Assembly (NCBI GenBank): GCA_008933705.1
Contig: WBUN01000048.1
Span: 1 to 37,856, forward strand
Reading direction: 5' to 3'
Origin: Hyphomicrobiaceae bacterium
GTDB taxonomy: Bacteria; Pseudomonadota; Alphaproteobacteria; Rhizobiales; Hyphomicrobiaceae
DNA: 37,856 nucleotides
The position numbers were made by a program, and so were the translations under genes. The notes under the pieces were generated by a model. The model worked only from the letters and a program-made list of their open reading frames with translations, was not told where the DNA came from and did no database searches. Position 1 is the first letter of the stretch. Each line of letters starts with the position of its first letter. Below are positions 24,532-31,614 of the stretch, piece after piece.

Positions 24532-25302
24532 TTAGATCATGTGGGCTTGCAGCAGGCTCTGCTCGAGCCAGGACCAGACCTCCGCGTAGATCTCGTGGTA
24601 GCGCGCGTCCTTCTGCAAGGCACGCACCGAGCGCGGCCGCGGCAGGTCGATGGGGATGTCAGCCAGGATGCGCCCTGGCCGCGCCGACATGACGATGACC
24701 CGGTCCGACAGCGTCACCGCCTCGTTCAGGTCATGCGTGATGAAGGCGACCGTGCGCTGCTCGGCTGTCCACAGGTCGAGCAGAACGTCCTCGAGCTGCA
24801 GCTTGGTCTGCGCGTCCAGCGCCCCGAACGGCTCGTCCATGAGCAGAACGGGCGAGTGCAGCGAGAATGTGCGCGCCAGCGCCACCCGCTGGCGCATCCC
24901 GTGCGACAGCGCCTTGGGATAGCTGTGCTCGAAGCCTGAAAGGCCGACTTTGTTGAGGAACAGGCGCGCCCGGGCCTCGCGATCGGACTTCGGCACGCCC
25001 CGGTACTCACCGCCCAGCATGACGTTGGCCAGTGCGGTGCGCCAGGGGAACAGGCAGTCCCGCGCCAGCATATAGGCGACGTCGCCGCGCCCCGCCCGAG
25101 GCGGCTTGCCGGCGACGTCGATCTTGCCCTGCTGCAGGTCGACAAGGCCCGCCACGAGGTTGAGAACTGTCGTCTTTCCGCAGCCGCTCGGACCGACGAT
25201 CGAGACGAACTCTCCAGCCCTGATCTCGATCGTCGCATCCGAGACGGCAAGCACGCCGCCCGGAAAGACGTGGGTCACGTTCCTGACGGTGATGGTCGAC
25301 AT
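24532..25302 (-). CDS. ABC transporter ATP-binding protein (SsuB/TauB type)
   Basis: A 256-residue ATPase. Walker A GPSGCGKTTVLNLVAG, Q-loop region GDVAYMLARDCLFPW, signature LSHGMRQRVALAR, Walker B VLLMDEPFGALD and H-loop FITHDLNEA are intact. It powers the importer with the permease at 23769. The start is ATG 25302 (MSTITVRNV); a second in-frame ATG at 25449 exists only because a 147-bp segment covering this start is duplicated upstream, and 147 is a multiple of three. That longer form would add an unrelated 49-residue extension made of a decayed copy of the binding-protein gene end. Confidence 0.92.
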   Translation of the reverse strand: MSTITVRNVTHVFPGGVLAVSDATIEIRAGEFVSIVGPSGCGKTTVLNLVAGLVDLQQGKIDVAGKPPRAGRGDVAYMLARDCLFPWRTALANVMLGGEYRGVPKSDREARARLFLNKVGLSGFEHSYPKALSHGMRQRVALARTFSLHSPVLLMDEPFGALDAQTKLQLEDVLLDLWTAEQRTVAFITHDLNEAVTLSDRVIVMSARPGRILADIPIDLPRPRSVRALQKDARYHEIYAEVWSWLEQSLLQAHMI

Positions 25303-25584
25303 GCGTCGTCCACTGGTCTGGGCAGCCGGTTCCAGGATGCGTTCTTGCAGGCGATCCGGTCCGGGTTGAGTGGCTTGCTGATCAGCTTTTTGGCGATCAG
25401 GAAGTCGTTGAAGCATTTGATGGCCTTGCCTGATGTCGATGGTCGACATGCGTCGTCCGCGGGTTTGGGCAGCAGGGCCTAGGGTGCGTTCTTGTAGACG
25501 ATCCGCTCCGGGTCGAGCGGCTTGCCGATCAACTTGTTGGCGATCAGGAAGTCGTTGAAGCCCTTGATGGCCTTGCGGTCGAAC
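25291..25584 (-). repeat. 147-bp tandem duplication across the binding-protein/ATPase gene junction
   Basis: 25291-25437 and 25438-25584 align along their whole length with roughly 15 to 20 percent differences. Both begin GATGGTCGACATGCGTCGTC and both contain GGCGATCAGGAAGTCGTTGAAG. The right unit holds the true 3' end of the substrate-binding gene; the left unit is a decayed copy of it that leads into the ATPase start. Confidence 0.85.
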
Positions 25585-26486
25585 GTACTGCCGTACTGGC
25601 TGATGCCTTCCCGCGTGATCGCCTCGAACACCTTCTCGCGCTCGGGCAGATCGCCCAGCTTGATGTTCTTCTTCACGATCTCAAGGGCCTCGGGGAAGTT
25701 CTTCGGGTCCTTCAGCCAGGCCGTCGCCTCGGCCAGCGCGCGCAGGAAGGCATCGATGGTGGCTGAGTTCTTCTCGACGTACTCGCGACGCGCCTGCCAC
25801 ACAACGAACCCGCCGTTCATCGCCAGCATGGCCGGAGGACCTTCGCCTTTGCGCATGTCGACCGCCATCTGGCAGACCTTGGTGGCGCTGCAGATGGCCG
25901 GCACGGGATCCCACGTCAGGGCTGCGTCGACCTGCTTGGCGGCAATGGCAGCATAGGCTGTCGCCGGCACGCCGACGGCGACGAAGGACACCTGATCAGC
26001 GGCGATGCCGGCCTCGCTCAGGAGCGCCTTGGCGTACATCTCGGTCGCGCTGCCGCGTGCGCTCACACCGATGGTCTTGCCCTTGAGCGCTTTGAGGTTG
26101 TCGGGGAACTTGGCGCCCGTCTGCAGCAAATCGGTGCGCACGGCCATGCCGTACACGTTGTTGGTGAGCTGCGTGCCGAGGATCATCAGGTCGTTGCCGT
26201 TGGCTACGGCCTGCATCATCACGTCTGCGGAGCTGACGATGAGGTCGACGCTGCCCGCGGCGGCGGCCGATTGCGCAAGCGGACCGCTGGGTAGGGGAAC
26301 CGGCTCGCAGATCAGGCCATGCTTGTCGCAGAACCCCTTGGCGACCATCACCCAGTTGTTGAGGTGAACAATCGAGCCCGGATACTCGTGGGTGCGGACC
26401 TTCACCTTCGCCTGGGCCATGGCCGCAGGCGCCAATGCGGCGGCCATGCCGACGGCCAGCAGGAACCTCACAAGCGCTGAGATCAT
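25479..26486 (-). CDS. ABC transporter substrate-binding protein (NMT1/SsuA-like)
   Basis: A 335-residue periplasmic binding protein. The signal peptide is ALVRFLLAVGMAAALAPAAMAQA with cleavage after AMA. The mature part follows the NMT1/THI5-like fold: VHLNNWVMVAKGFCDKHGL, the SVDLIVSSADVMMQAVANGNDL segment in two halves, KTIGVSARGSATEMYAKALL, and DAALTWDPVPA. Relatives bind sulfonates, nitrate, pyrimidine precursors or aromatic acids; the ligand is not readable. AGGGAGA precedes the ATG at 26486. It is the first gene of the operon and the promoter with palindrome lies 55-80 nt upstream. Confidence 0.9.
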   Translation of the reverse strand: MISALVRFLLAVGMAAALAPAAMAQAKVKVRTHEYPGSIVHLNNWVMVAKGFCDKHGLICEPVPLPSGPLAQSAAAAGSVDLIVSSADVMMQAVANGNDLMILGTQLTNNVYGMAVRTDLLQTGAKFPDNLKALKGKTIGVSARGSATEMYAKALLSEAGIAADQVSFVAVGVPATAYAAIAAKQVDAALTWDPVPAICSATKVCQMAVDMRKGEGPPAMLAMNGGFVVWQARREYVEKNSATIDAFLRALAEATAWLKDPKNFPEALEIVKKNIKLGDLPEREKVFEAITREGISQYGSTFDRKAIKGFNDFLIANKLIGKPLDPERIVYKNAP

Positions 26487-26539
26487 CGGGTCTCTCCCTG
26501 TTCGCGTTTCCCCATCCCGCGCCGCGGGGCTCGGGATTA

Positions 26540-26567
26540 AAATTAGAATTCTTATTCTATTTATCAA
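26540..26567 (-). promoter_or_regulatory. Operon promoter with palindromic operator
   Basis: Read on the minus strand, TTGATA (plus 26562-26567) and TAATTT (plus 26540-26545) are 16 bases apart in a strikingly AT-rich island. The plus-strand palindrome TAGAAT-TCTT-ATTCTA (26544-26559) fills the spacer, where a bound repressor would block polymerase. The operon's own TetR protein is the natural candidate. Confidence 0.7.
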
Positions 26568-26799
26568 GCTACAGTGCCCGCGGCACCCTTGTCAAGCGGG
26601 GCGGTGACCGGACGAAGAAGCGCCGTGCGCAGGATCATCTCCGCCAAGCTGCAGGTGGGTCCGCAGAAGAAGGATCGCGCTCGTCAGGCCAACGACGCAA
26701 TCGACGTGGCGAGACGGGGCTGGCGCGGCCCTCATCTATGCCGGGCGCGGGCGCTGCTGGTGTCGCACTGGGCAGGACCCAACGATCGAGAATGCTTGA

Positions 26800-26868
26800 G
26801 TGCTGTGAACAGGAAACCCCGGCCAGGAAACTGGCCGGGGTTCATCAACTCAGCAACCGACGCTCCGC
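26800..26868 (+). repeat. 69-bp repeat with hairpin, copy 2
   Basis: Counterpart of 16437-16505. Same arms CCCCGGCCAG/CTGGCCGGGG but loop GAAA, the reverse complement of the loop in copy 1. Immediately to its right begins the reading frame of a ribbon-helix-helix protein whose 5' end appears replaced by the repeat. Confidence 0.8.
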
Positions 26869-26894
26869 GAGGAAGACCGCCCACTGGCAATGCG

Positions 26895-27044
26895 ATGATG
26901 ACACTCCCGGTGCGGTTCCCGAAGTCGATGATGGAGGCCATCGAAGCGATCCGCGCAGACCGCATGGATGCCCCGGAGAAGGCGCAGGTCATAAGAGAAT
27001 TGGTCGCCGAGGCGCTTCAGGCGCGCGCCAAGCAGAAGACGTGA
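26895..27044 (+). CDS. Small ribbon-helix-helix-type protein, 5' end probably lost
   Basis: About 49 residues from ATG 26895: MMTLPVRFPKSMMEAIEAIR, then QVIRELVAEALQAR. The strand TLPVRFP and two helices fit the Arc/MetJ-type ribbon-helix-helix fold used by antitoxins and small repressors. Just upstream, still in frame, are the codons for RGRPPTGNA, a basic tail common before this fold, but this runs straight into the 69-bp repeat with no start codon other than a GTG in the repeat (26805). The native start seems to have been replaced. A 42-nt gap leads to the coiled-coil gene; no toxin is adjacent. Confidence 0.5.
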   Translation: MMTLPVRFPKSMMEAIEAIRADRMDAPEKAQVIRELVAEALQARAKQKT

Positions 27045-27086
27045 TGCGCGGTGGAAGCGAGATCGCAGTTAGGATAGGCTGCTGAT

Positions 27087-27335
27087 ATGGCTGACGATCT
27101 GAAGGAATTCGTTCACGAGCGCTTTCGTCGCACCGACGCAAAGCTAGAGCAGGTCGTCGAGATGTTGGGCGGCCTTGCGCAGCGCCTCGGCTCGATCGAA
27201 AGCAGAATGACAACCATTGAGGGCGCCATCGTGCATGTGCACGAGCGCATGGACGGTCTGCAGAAGCAGGTCGACCGCATCGAAGGGCGATTGGATCGTA
27301 TCGAATGCCGACTGGACCTGGTCGGGGCGCCGTGA
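27087..27335 (+). CDS. Small coiled-coil protein
   Basis: An 82-residue protein that is almost all heptad repeat: FRRTDAKLEQVVEMLGGLAQ, then RLGSIESRMTTIEGAIVH and KQVDRIEGRLDRIECRLDLV. Hydrophobic residues sit at regular 3-4 spacing, so a long parallel coiled coil is expected. Proteins like it accompany ribbon-helix-helix and toxin-antitoxin genes in Bradyrhizobium relatives, without a known function. Its end overlaps the start of the next small frame by four nt. Confidence 0.7.
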   Translation: MADDLKEFVHERFRRTDAKLEQVVEMLGGLAQRLGSIESRMTTIEGAIVHVHERMDGLQKQVDRIEGRLDRIECRLDLVGAP

Positions 27336-27427
27336 GGCGATTGGTCACCCAGGAAGTGCTGGAAGGTGCCGACAAGTCCACAGTGGTGCGTGAACTCTTG
27401 GCTTTGGGGTTGCGGGGGCGGGGGTAA
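27332..27427 (+). CDS. 31-residue ribbon-helix-helix-like fragment
   Basis: GTG at 27332 overlaps the preceding stop (GTGA). The product VRRLVTQEVLEGADKSTVVR ends in ELLALGLRGRG. The stretch KSTVVRELLALGL matches the second helix of ribbon-helix-helix antitoxins. It is too short to be a whole domain, so it is either a remnant or a very small protein coupled to the coiled-coil gene. Confidence 0.35.
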   Translation: MRRLVTQEVLEGADKSTVVRELLALGLRGRG

Positions 27428-27445
27428 GCAGAAGGGCTGACGCCC

Positions 27446-27721
27446 ATGCAGAAGGTACATCCGGCAATCGGCCATGGTTTGCCGTCGGCGAGCTTTGGCT
27501 TCAGCCACTACGTTCTTTTCGTCTATGAGCCCCGCACCGACCGCACGGTCCGCTTCGTCAATCACGTTCGCGGCGACCTGAAATTCCCGCATCACATCCT
27601 CGCAAGGGATGTCCTGGACATCTATGTCCGGCATCGCTGCTACTGGCATCGGGACGCAGCTCGTGAGGTCTGGCAGCGCTATCTGCAGTGGAAGCGGGCA
27701 CAGACCGAGGAGGCGGCGTGA
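27446..27721 (+). CDS. Hypothetical protein
   Basis: A 91-residue product with aromatic and histidine-rich composition: SFGFSHYVLFVYEPRTDRTV, HVRGDLKFPHHILARDVL, and YVRHRCYWHRDAAREVWQRY. No family recognised. It has normal alphaproteobacterial codon use and a stop that overlaps nothing. It lies between ribbon-helix-helix debris and the large unknown protein at 27879, with a promoter-like element between them, so the two are probably separate transcripts. Confidence 0.5.
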   Translation: MQKVHPAIGHGLPSASFGFSHYVLFVYEPRTDRTVRFVNHVRGDLKFPHHILARDVLDIYVRHRCYWHRDAAREVWQRYLQWKRAQTEEAA

Positions 27722-27763
27722 AGCGCGCACGATCGAAAGTCGCAGCGCGGGCACGCCTGCCCG

Positions 27764-27791
27764 TTGCCGGCCCTGGCGCCCGCGCTATGAT
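27764..27791 (+). promoter_or_regulatory. Probable promoter of the large unknown gene
   Basis: TTGCCG (27764-27769) and TATGAT (27786-27791) are 16 bases apart, 87 nt before the start codon at 27879. Confidence 0.4.
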
Positions 27792-27878
27792 CGGGGTGCG
27801 TTGTCGTTTCGGTCCTGTCCTCCGTCGCTTGGCAGCGGCCAAGGCCAAGACGTCCCTTAACTCTCTGGCAGGTTCAAC

Positions 27879-29639
27879 ATGTCGCTCGAAGCGTACACGC
27901 CTTTCGTCGGTTTCCTGAAGCAGATGTCGATGGCTGACGTCGGCGAGGCCGAGCAGCGCCTGTTCGTTGCTCTGTTTCCGCAGTTCCTCGACCGCACCGG
28001 CTTCTCCTGGGACGACCACGCGGAATTCCGTCAGCAGCTCGCGGGCGGCAACGACTGGATCAAATTCGGCGAGCGGCGCGTGCCCCGCCGCTACGGCGGG
28101 GTGTCGCTGCCGCGCGGGCGCTACTCCACGCTGTGCGACAGCGCCGAGGGCAACGACCGCGGCACGTTGACGAACGAGCTTGGCGCCTACCGCGACCCGA
28201 CTCACACCGGTCGCGTCGACATCATGGATTTCGGGCTCAGCGAGACGACGCTGCAGCTCCCGGGCCGCGAGCTGACATTCGAGCGTGCGCCCGTGCTCGG
28301 CCTCATCCTGTTCGACTGGGACCAGTTCCGCACGCTGGTGGAGGCGGTGCCGCACGAGCAGGTCGAGGTGGTCACAGGTCGCACGGTGGCGCTGGTGCGC
28401 TACCCTTACCGCGTGCGCGAGACGCACCTTTCCCGCGTCGTCGACCTGCGCCTTCCCGCCACCCGCGCCTGGTTCGCCGACGCGTTCTCCAAGCCTAACC
28501 GCGACTGGACATGGCCCAGCGCCGATGACGGGTTTGCGGCCGACGACCGGTTGATAGGCGGGCCGCGCACGCATCATTCCGCCTTCGAGCGGCAGGACGG
28601 CCAAGCCCCCGTGCCGCGCTCGTTCGCGGCCATGCTGCCGACGCTGCTCAACGGCGACCTCGGCGGTGGCGGCCACACCGGCGACACGCTGATGGCCATC
28701 GGCGAGACGTTGCGCAATCAGGGCGTCGAGGGGCTGATCTACCCCTCCGCGCGCTCCGACGCCTTTGCGCTCATCGAGCAAAGCCGGCTGCAGCGGTTCG
28801 GGGGCTGGTGCCTGGTCGACCTCCGCCCGGCCGAGGATGCGCCGCTGAAGCAGCACGTTGTCATTGATCGCAGCCCGTGGAGCTGGGTGGCGCTGCCCGA
28901 AGGCGTGCAAGTGATGGAGGCCCCGCCGGGCCCACAGGCGGGAACGTTCGGCATCGCCGGCATGGAGGAATGGAGCCGCGCCGCCTACCTGCACAAGGTT
29001 GCGTGCCTGAAGACCTGCAACGCTCGTCTCGGACCGCGGCAGGCGATCATGTCTCCGCCCGAGACGTTCACCATCGGCGTGTTCCTGTACAGCTGGCTCA
29101 GGCGCGCGGTGTCGCAGGCACCTCGGGAGGAGGTCCAGGAGGCCTATGAGGTCGGCTGCGGCGTGCTGCTGCGCAACGAGCGCACGGCGGCGGCCGACTG
29201 CTTGCGCTGGGTGCGCCAGCGGTTCGGCCGGACCGGCGACATCATGGCGGCCCTGGAGGGCCTGAGCCAGGTGCAGGAGAGGGTCGTGGGGACCCTGCCG
29301 CCGGACAGCGAGGCCGTGAAGATCCTCGCGGCCACCACCGACATCTCGTTCCTGCTCGTTCTGCTGACGCACCGTGCCCGATTGGGCAAGCCCGGGCTGG
29401 GGCAGATCATGGTCGCCCCTGGCCTCGAGCACCTGACCTTGCCGAACCACGCGCTGCTGGAGGCCGATGCCTTCGTCACGCTGCTGACCGACGAGCGCAC
29501 GGACCCCGGCGAGGCCGCTCGCGAAGCCGCGCTGCTGCTCGAAACGCTGGCCGAGGTCTACGAGCCGCGCGGCGACGAGGCCACCCCGTTCTTCGAGCGC
29601 TATTCCATCAGCCTCGTGGGCACCCGCGCGAGCACGTGA
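27879..29639 (+). CDS. Large protein of unknown function with a RES-like motif
   Basis: A 586-residue soluble protein, no signal peptide or membrane helix. I do not recognise the family. Residues 270-315 (TLMAIGETLRNQGVEGLIYP, then SARS) resemble the closing motif of RES-domain NAD-degrading toxins, in which G-x-x-Y-P-S-x-R precedes the final strand. An upstream segment PRGRYSTLCDSAEGND (78-93) could be the matching N-terminal part, but the spacing is wide and the match weak. The C-terminal half (380-580) is helical and acidic, with two cysteines in KVACLKTCNARLG. Codon use and GC match the neighbours. A 630-codon open frame on the opposite strand is a shadow. Confidence 0.7.
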   Translation: MSLEAYTPFVGFLKQMSMADVGEAEQRLFVALFPQFLDRTGFSWDDHAEFRQQLAGGNDWIKFGERRVPRRYGGVSLPRGRYSTLCDSAEGNDRGTLTNELGAYRDPTHTGRVDIMDFGLSETTLQLPGRELTFERAPVLGLILFDWDQFRTLVEAVPHEQVEVVTGRTVALVRYPYRVRETHLSRVVDLRLPATRAWFADAFSKPNRDWTWPSADDGFAADDRLIGGPRTHHSAFERQDGQAPVPRSFAAMLPTLLNGDLGGGGHTGDTLMAIGETLRNQGVEGLIYPSARSDAFALIEQSRLQRFGGWCLVDLRPAEDAPLKQHVVIDRSPWSWVALPEGVQVMEAPPGPQAGTFGIAGMEEWSRAAYLHKVACLKTCNARLGPRQAIMSPPETFTIGVFLYSWLRRAVSQAPREEVQEAYEVGCGVLLRNERTAAADCLRWVRQRFGRTGDIMAALEGLSQVQERVVGTLPPDSEAVKILAATTDISFLLVLLTHRARLGKPGLGQIMVAPGLEHLTLPNHALLEADAFVTLLTDERTDPGEAAREAALLLETLAEVYEPRGDEATPFFERYSISLVGTRAST

Positions 29640-29744
29640 TCGCTATCATCCCGACCTCTGTTGGGCCGCGGCCGCGGCCGCGGCGTGACGCCAGCCCGCT
29701 CCCGGCGTAAGGCATTCAGGTCGCAGGCATGCGATGTACGCCTT

Positions 29745-30131
29745 TCAGTGTGTTCTCCTGTCGCGCGAATTCAGCAGCGCCCGAAAGTCGAAGTCGTCGT
29801 ACTTCAGCCGCGGCGCCCTACGTCCGCCTTCGCCCTCTTCGAACTCGATAATCTCGAACTCCTCCAGGACCTTCAGAGAGCGCAGAACATTCGTCTTCTG
29901 ACGACCGACCGCGTTCGCAAGTTCCGTCACCGATTCAAGATCCTTCTGGCGCAGGATCTCGATGAGCATCATGTTCTGCCGCGAGAATACACGCGCGAGT
30001 GCTTCGAAGGATGTGAACCACACCCGAGGATCATTCGGGAGCTGCTTCTTCTCGCCCTTTGCGATCGCAAGCATGCGCTTGTGGATGTATTCCCGGGACG
30101 CGATGCCGATATGTAGGATGCGCTTGGTCAG
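29745..30131 (-). CDS. TumA-like antitoxin: HVO_A0114/COG4190-type winged-helix regulator
   Basis: A 128-residue DNA-binding protein. ARVFSRQNMMLIEILRQKDL, ESVTELANAVGRQKTNVLRS and LKVLEEFEIIEFEEG form a winged helix; the tail reads RRAPRLKYDDFDFRALL, the pattern of this predicted regulator group that is paired with TumE-type toxins. The start codon appears to be CTG at 30131: GGAGGG lies six bases before it and CTGA overlaps the toxin's TGA stop, where an ATGA overlap would be normal. No ATG or GTG is available before the conserved part. It should neutralise the toxin and repress the operon. Confidence 0.78.
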   Translation of the reverse strand: MTKRILHIGIASREYIHKRMLAIAKGEKKQLPNDPRVWFTSFEALARVFSRQNMMLIEILRQKDLESVTELANAVGRQKTNVLRSLKVLEEFEIIEFEEGEGGRRAPRLKYDDFDFRALLNSRDRRTH

Positions 30132-30508
30132 AGCACGCCCTCCTTCTTCAAGATCCGATCCACGTCCGCGAAGAAATCCTCCAGCAACTTGTATGGCGTT
30201 GTGAACTCGTACGGCACTGGCTTCCTGCCGCGCCGATTGATGTGGTCGAACACACGCGGACGTTTCGATCTCCTCGCGGGACCGGTCGCCGCATCCACAG
30301 CATGTGCATTGTTGTAGCCCAGCACCCGGTCGTCGTTTACGTCGTGCAGGCTGAGCGAGTATTGAAACCCGTGCGGCCTCTCCTCGCTCGGCTCTACCCT
30401 GGCGACCCGGAACGTGGCCCAGAACCCCTTCTCGTACCCGATCCACTGACGGTTCAGGCTCAAGAAGTAGTCGCTGCCATCATCACGCTCCGAATCCTCC
30501 TTGCTCAT
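30128..30508 (-). CDS. TumE-family toxin (DUF6516)
   Basis: A 126-residue protein. The segments KGFWATFRVARVEPSEERPH, GFQYSLSLHDVNDDRVLGYNN and the C-terminal YEFTTPYKLLEDFFADVDRI are typical for the TumE/DUF6516 group: an antiparallel sheet with conserved Y-S-L-x-x-x-D, N-A-H and a terminal helix. These are thought to be toxins of type II systems, probably acting on RNA, but the target is not shown here. The antitoxin gene follows with overlapping stop and start. The ATG is preceded by GAGG and by a strong palindrome. Confidence 0.8.
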   Translation of the reverse strand: MSKEDSERDDGSDYFLSLNRQWIGYEKGFWATFRVARVEPSEERPHGFQYSLSLHDVNDDRVLGYNNAHAVDAATGPARRSKRPRVFDHINRRGRKPVPYEFTTPYKLLEDFFADVDRILKKEGVL

Positions 30509-30531
30509 GGGTGATCCTCACATGATCACCC
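30509..30531 (-). promoter_or_regulatory. Palindromic operator at the toxin start codon
   Basis: GGGTGATC and GATCACCC are perfect eight-base arms seven bases apart, touching the ATG at 30508 and covering its ribosome binding site. As DNA it could bind the antitoxin for autorepression; as RNA the same hairpin would hide the ribosome binding site of the toxin. Confidence 0.6.
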
Positions 30532-30757
30532 TTTGTGATGTCAATATGTCCGGCAGGTAAATCTTTCGTTGACGGGGCATGCATTGGCAATGCAACCGGC
30601 GCGACCGGAGCCGAGAATGGCCACCGCTTCAAGAAATTCCGCATACCCCTTAACACTTAAGCCAGTTTCGTGTACACGAATCACTAGACTTGCGCGAAGC
30701 GCGCGGCCGGACGATCCCAGATCGCTCCGGGTTTTGTGTTTTCAGGGCTGGAAGCCC

Positions 30758-30955
30758 ATGAACCTCGAGCAAATCGGCGGCTCCAATGTCGCGATCTACC
30801 TGGTTGGCGCGGCTTGCGGCATTGCTGCGGCCGCGATCCAAGGCGGATGGTTCGCGGCTCTGACCACGGCCAGCTCTCTGCTCATCGGTCTCTCGGGTAT
30901 TCGCGGTGCGGTCGCTGTCTATACAGGGTCGCAGACAACGCCGCCAAGAGCATAG
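30758..30955 (+). CDS. Small two-helix membrane protein, holin-like
   Basis: A 65-residue product: MNLEQIGGSNVAIYLVGAAC begins the first hydrophobic helix, GGWFAALTTASSLLIGLSGI is the second, with a short polar tail. Size and layout resemble phage holins, and phage tail and lysis-type remnants follow. No sequence family recognised, so the holin role is inference. Confidence 0.5.
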   Translation: MNLEQIGGSNVAIYLVGAACGIAAAAIQGGWFAALTTASSLLIGLSGIRGAVAVYTGSQTTPPRA

Positions 30956-31090
30956 GGCCGCTGCCTTCTGTTCTCGCGCCGTGAGACCTGGAGGCCTTCG
31001 TCGCGGAGAGGGCCGCAGATCTGACGTTTAGCAAATCAGCGACGATGTTGCGGGTCAGCCCATCGACGCTGGAGCATCTCATCCGGAAAG

Positions 31091-31408
31091 ATGCGGGTCC
31101 CGCTGCGGCAGGCGGGCGCCTCATCGGTCGGTGGCGCCGACGAGGCGCGGAGCCAGGCCTATTCCATCAATGACTTGCAGAACATTGCCAACCCGGGCGG
31201 CGCCGTGCCGAACGTGCTGGGGTTCCACCGGTTCGCCCCGCCGTATGCCGCTCTGCCCTATACGGAGGTCGCGGGCGACGACCTCTACGTCAACGCGCTG
31301 CTGAATTTCGGCTACGGGCCGCTCGAGATCGACAACATCAGGATTGGCGACAACCTCATCACGAACTACCAGGTCACCGCCGGCGACGGCGGTCGCTGCC
31401 GAGGATGA
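31091..31408 (+). pseudogene. Phage tail tip protein J, N-terminal fragment
   Basis: The segment AYSINDLQNIANPGGAVPNV followed by LGFHRFAPPYAALPYTEVAG, DLYVNALLNFGYGPLEIDNI and RIGDNLITNYQ matches the N-terminal region of host-specificity protein J of lambdoid and transducing phages (normally over 1000 residues). Only about 80 residues remain. The frame breaks near 31385 into unrelated sequence, so this is a relic of a prophage. Confidence 0.75.
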
Positions 31409-31598
31409 GCGCGAGGTGCTGCCGGCCGAATGCTTTGCCAAGGCGGCAAAGGAGCCGAAGCTGGCGGAGGACAAGGATACCGAGGACGATGGGGCCGCAC
31501 GCGACCGCGAGGCGCTCAAGAAGGCCTTCCGGTACGAGCGCGCCAAGCGGCGCGCCTGCGCCGAGCGGCTCAACGTTCTCTTCCCCGGCAAGACCTGA
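31344..31598 (+). CDS. Phage-type small charged protein, probably fused to debris at its start
   Basis: The part from about 31390 on (AVAAEDEREVLPAECFAKAA, AKEPKLAEDKDTEDDGAARD, ALKKAFRYERAKRRACAERL) looks like a small helical protein found beside lysis genes in phages of Hyphomicrobiales. The first codons overlap the tail-protein fragment in another frame, so the native start and perhaps a signal sequence are lost. The function is unknown; a spanin-like role is possible. Confidence 0.4.
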   Translation: MATTSSRTTRSPPATAVAAEDEREVLPAECFAKAAKEPKLAEDKDTEDDGAARDREALKKAFRYERAKRRACAERLNVLFPGKT

Positions 31599-31614
31599 GA
31601 GGGACCCATGTCGC

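Noticed and set aside
27558-29450. 630-codon open frame on the minus strand
   Set aside because: It is opposite the 586-residue gene, Arg/Ala/His rich with no family features, and is a GC-driven shadow frame.
29660-29690. CCGCGG-rich simple repeat after the 586-residue gene
   Set aside because: Too short and simple to assign; may contribute to termination but no T-tract follows.
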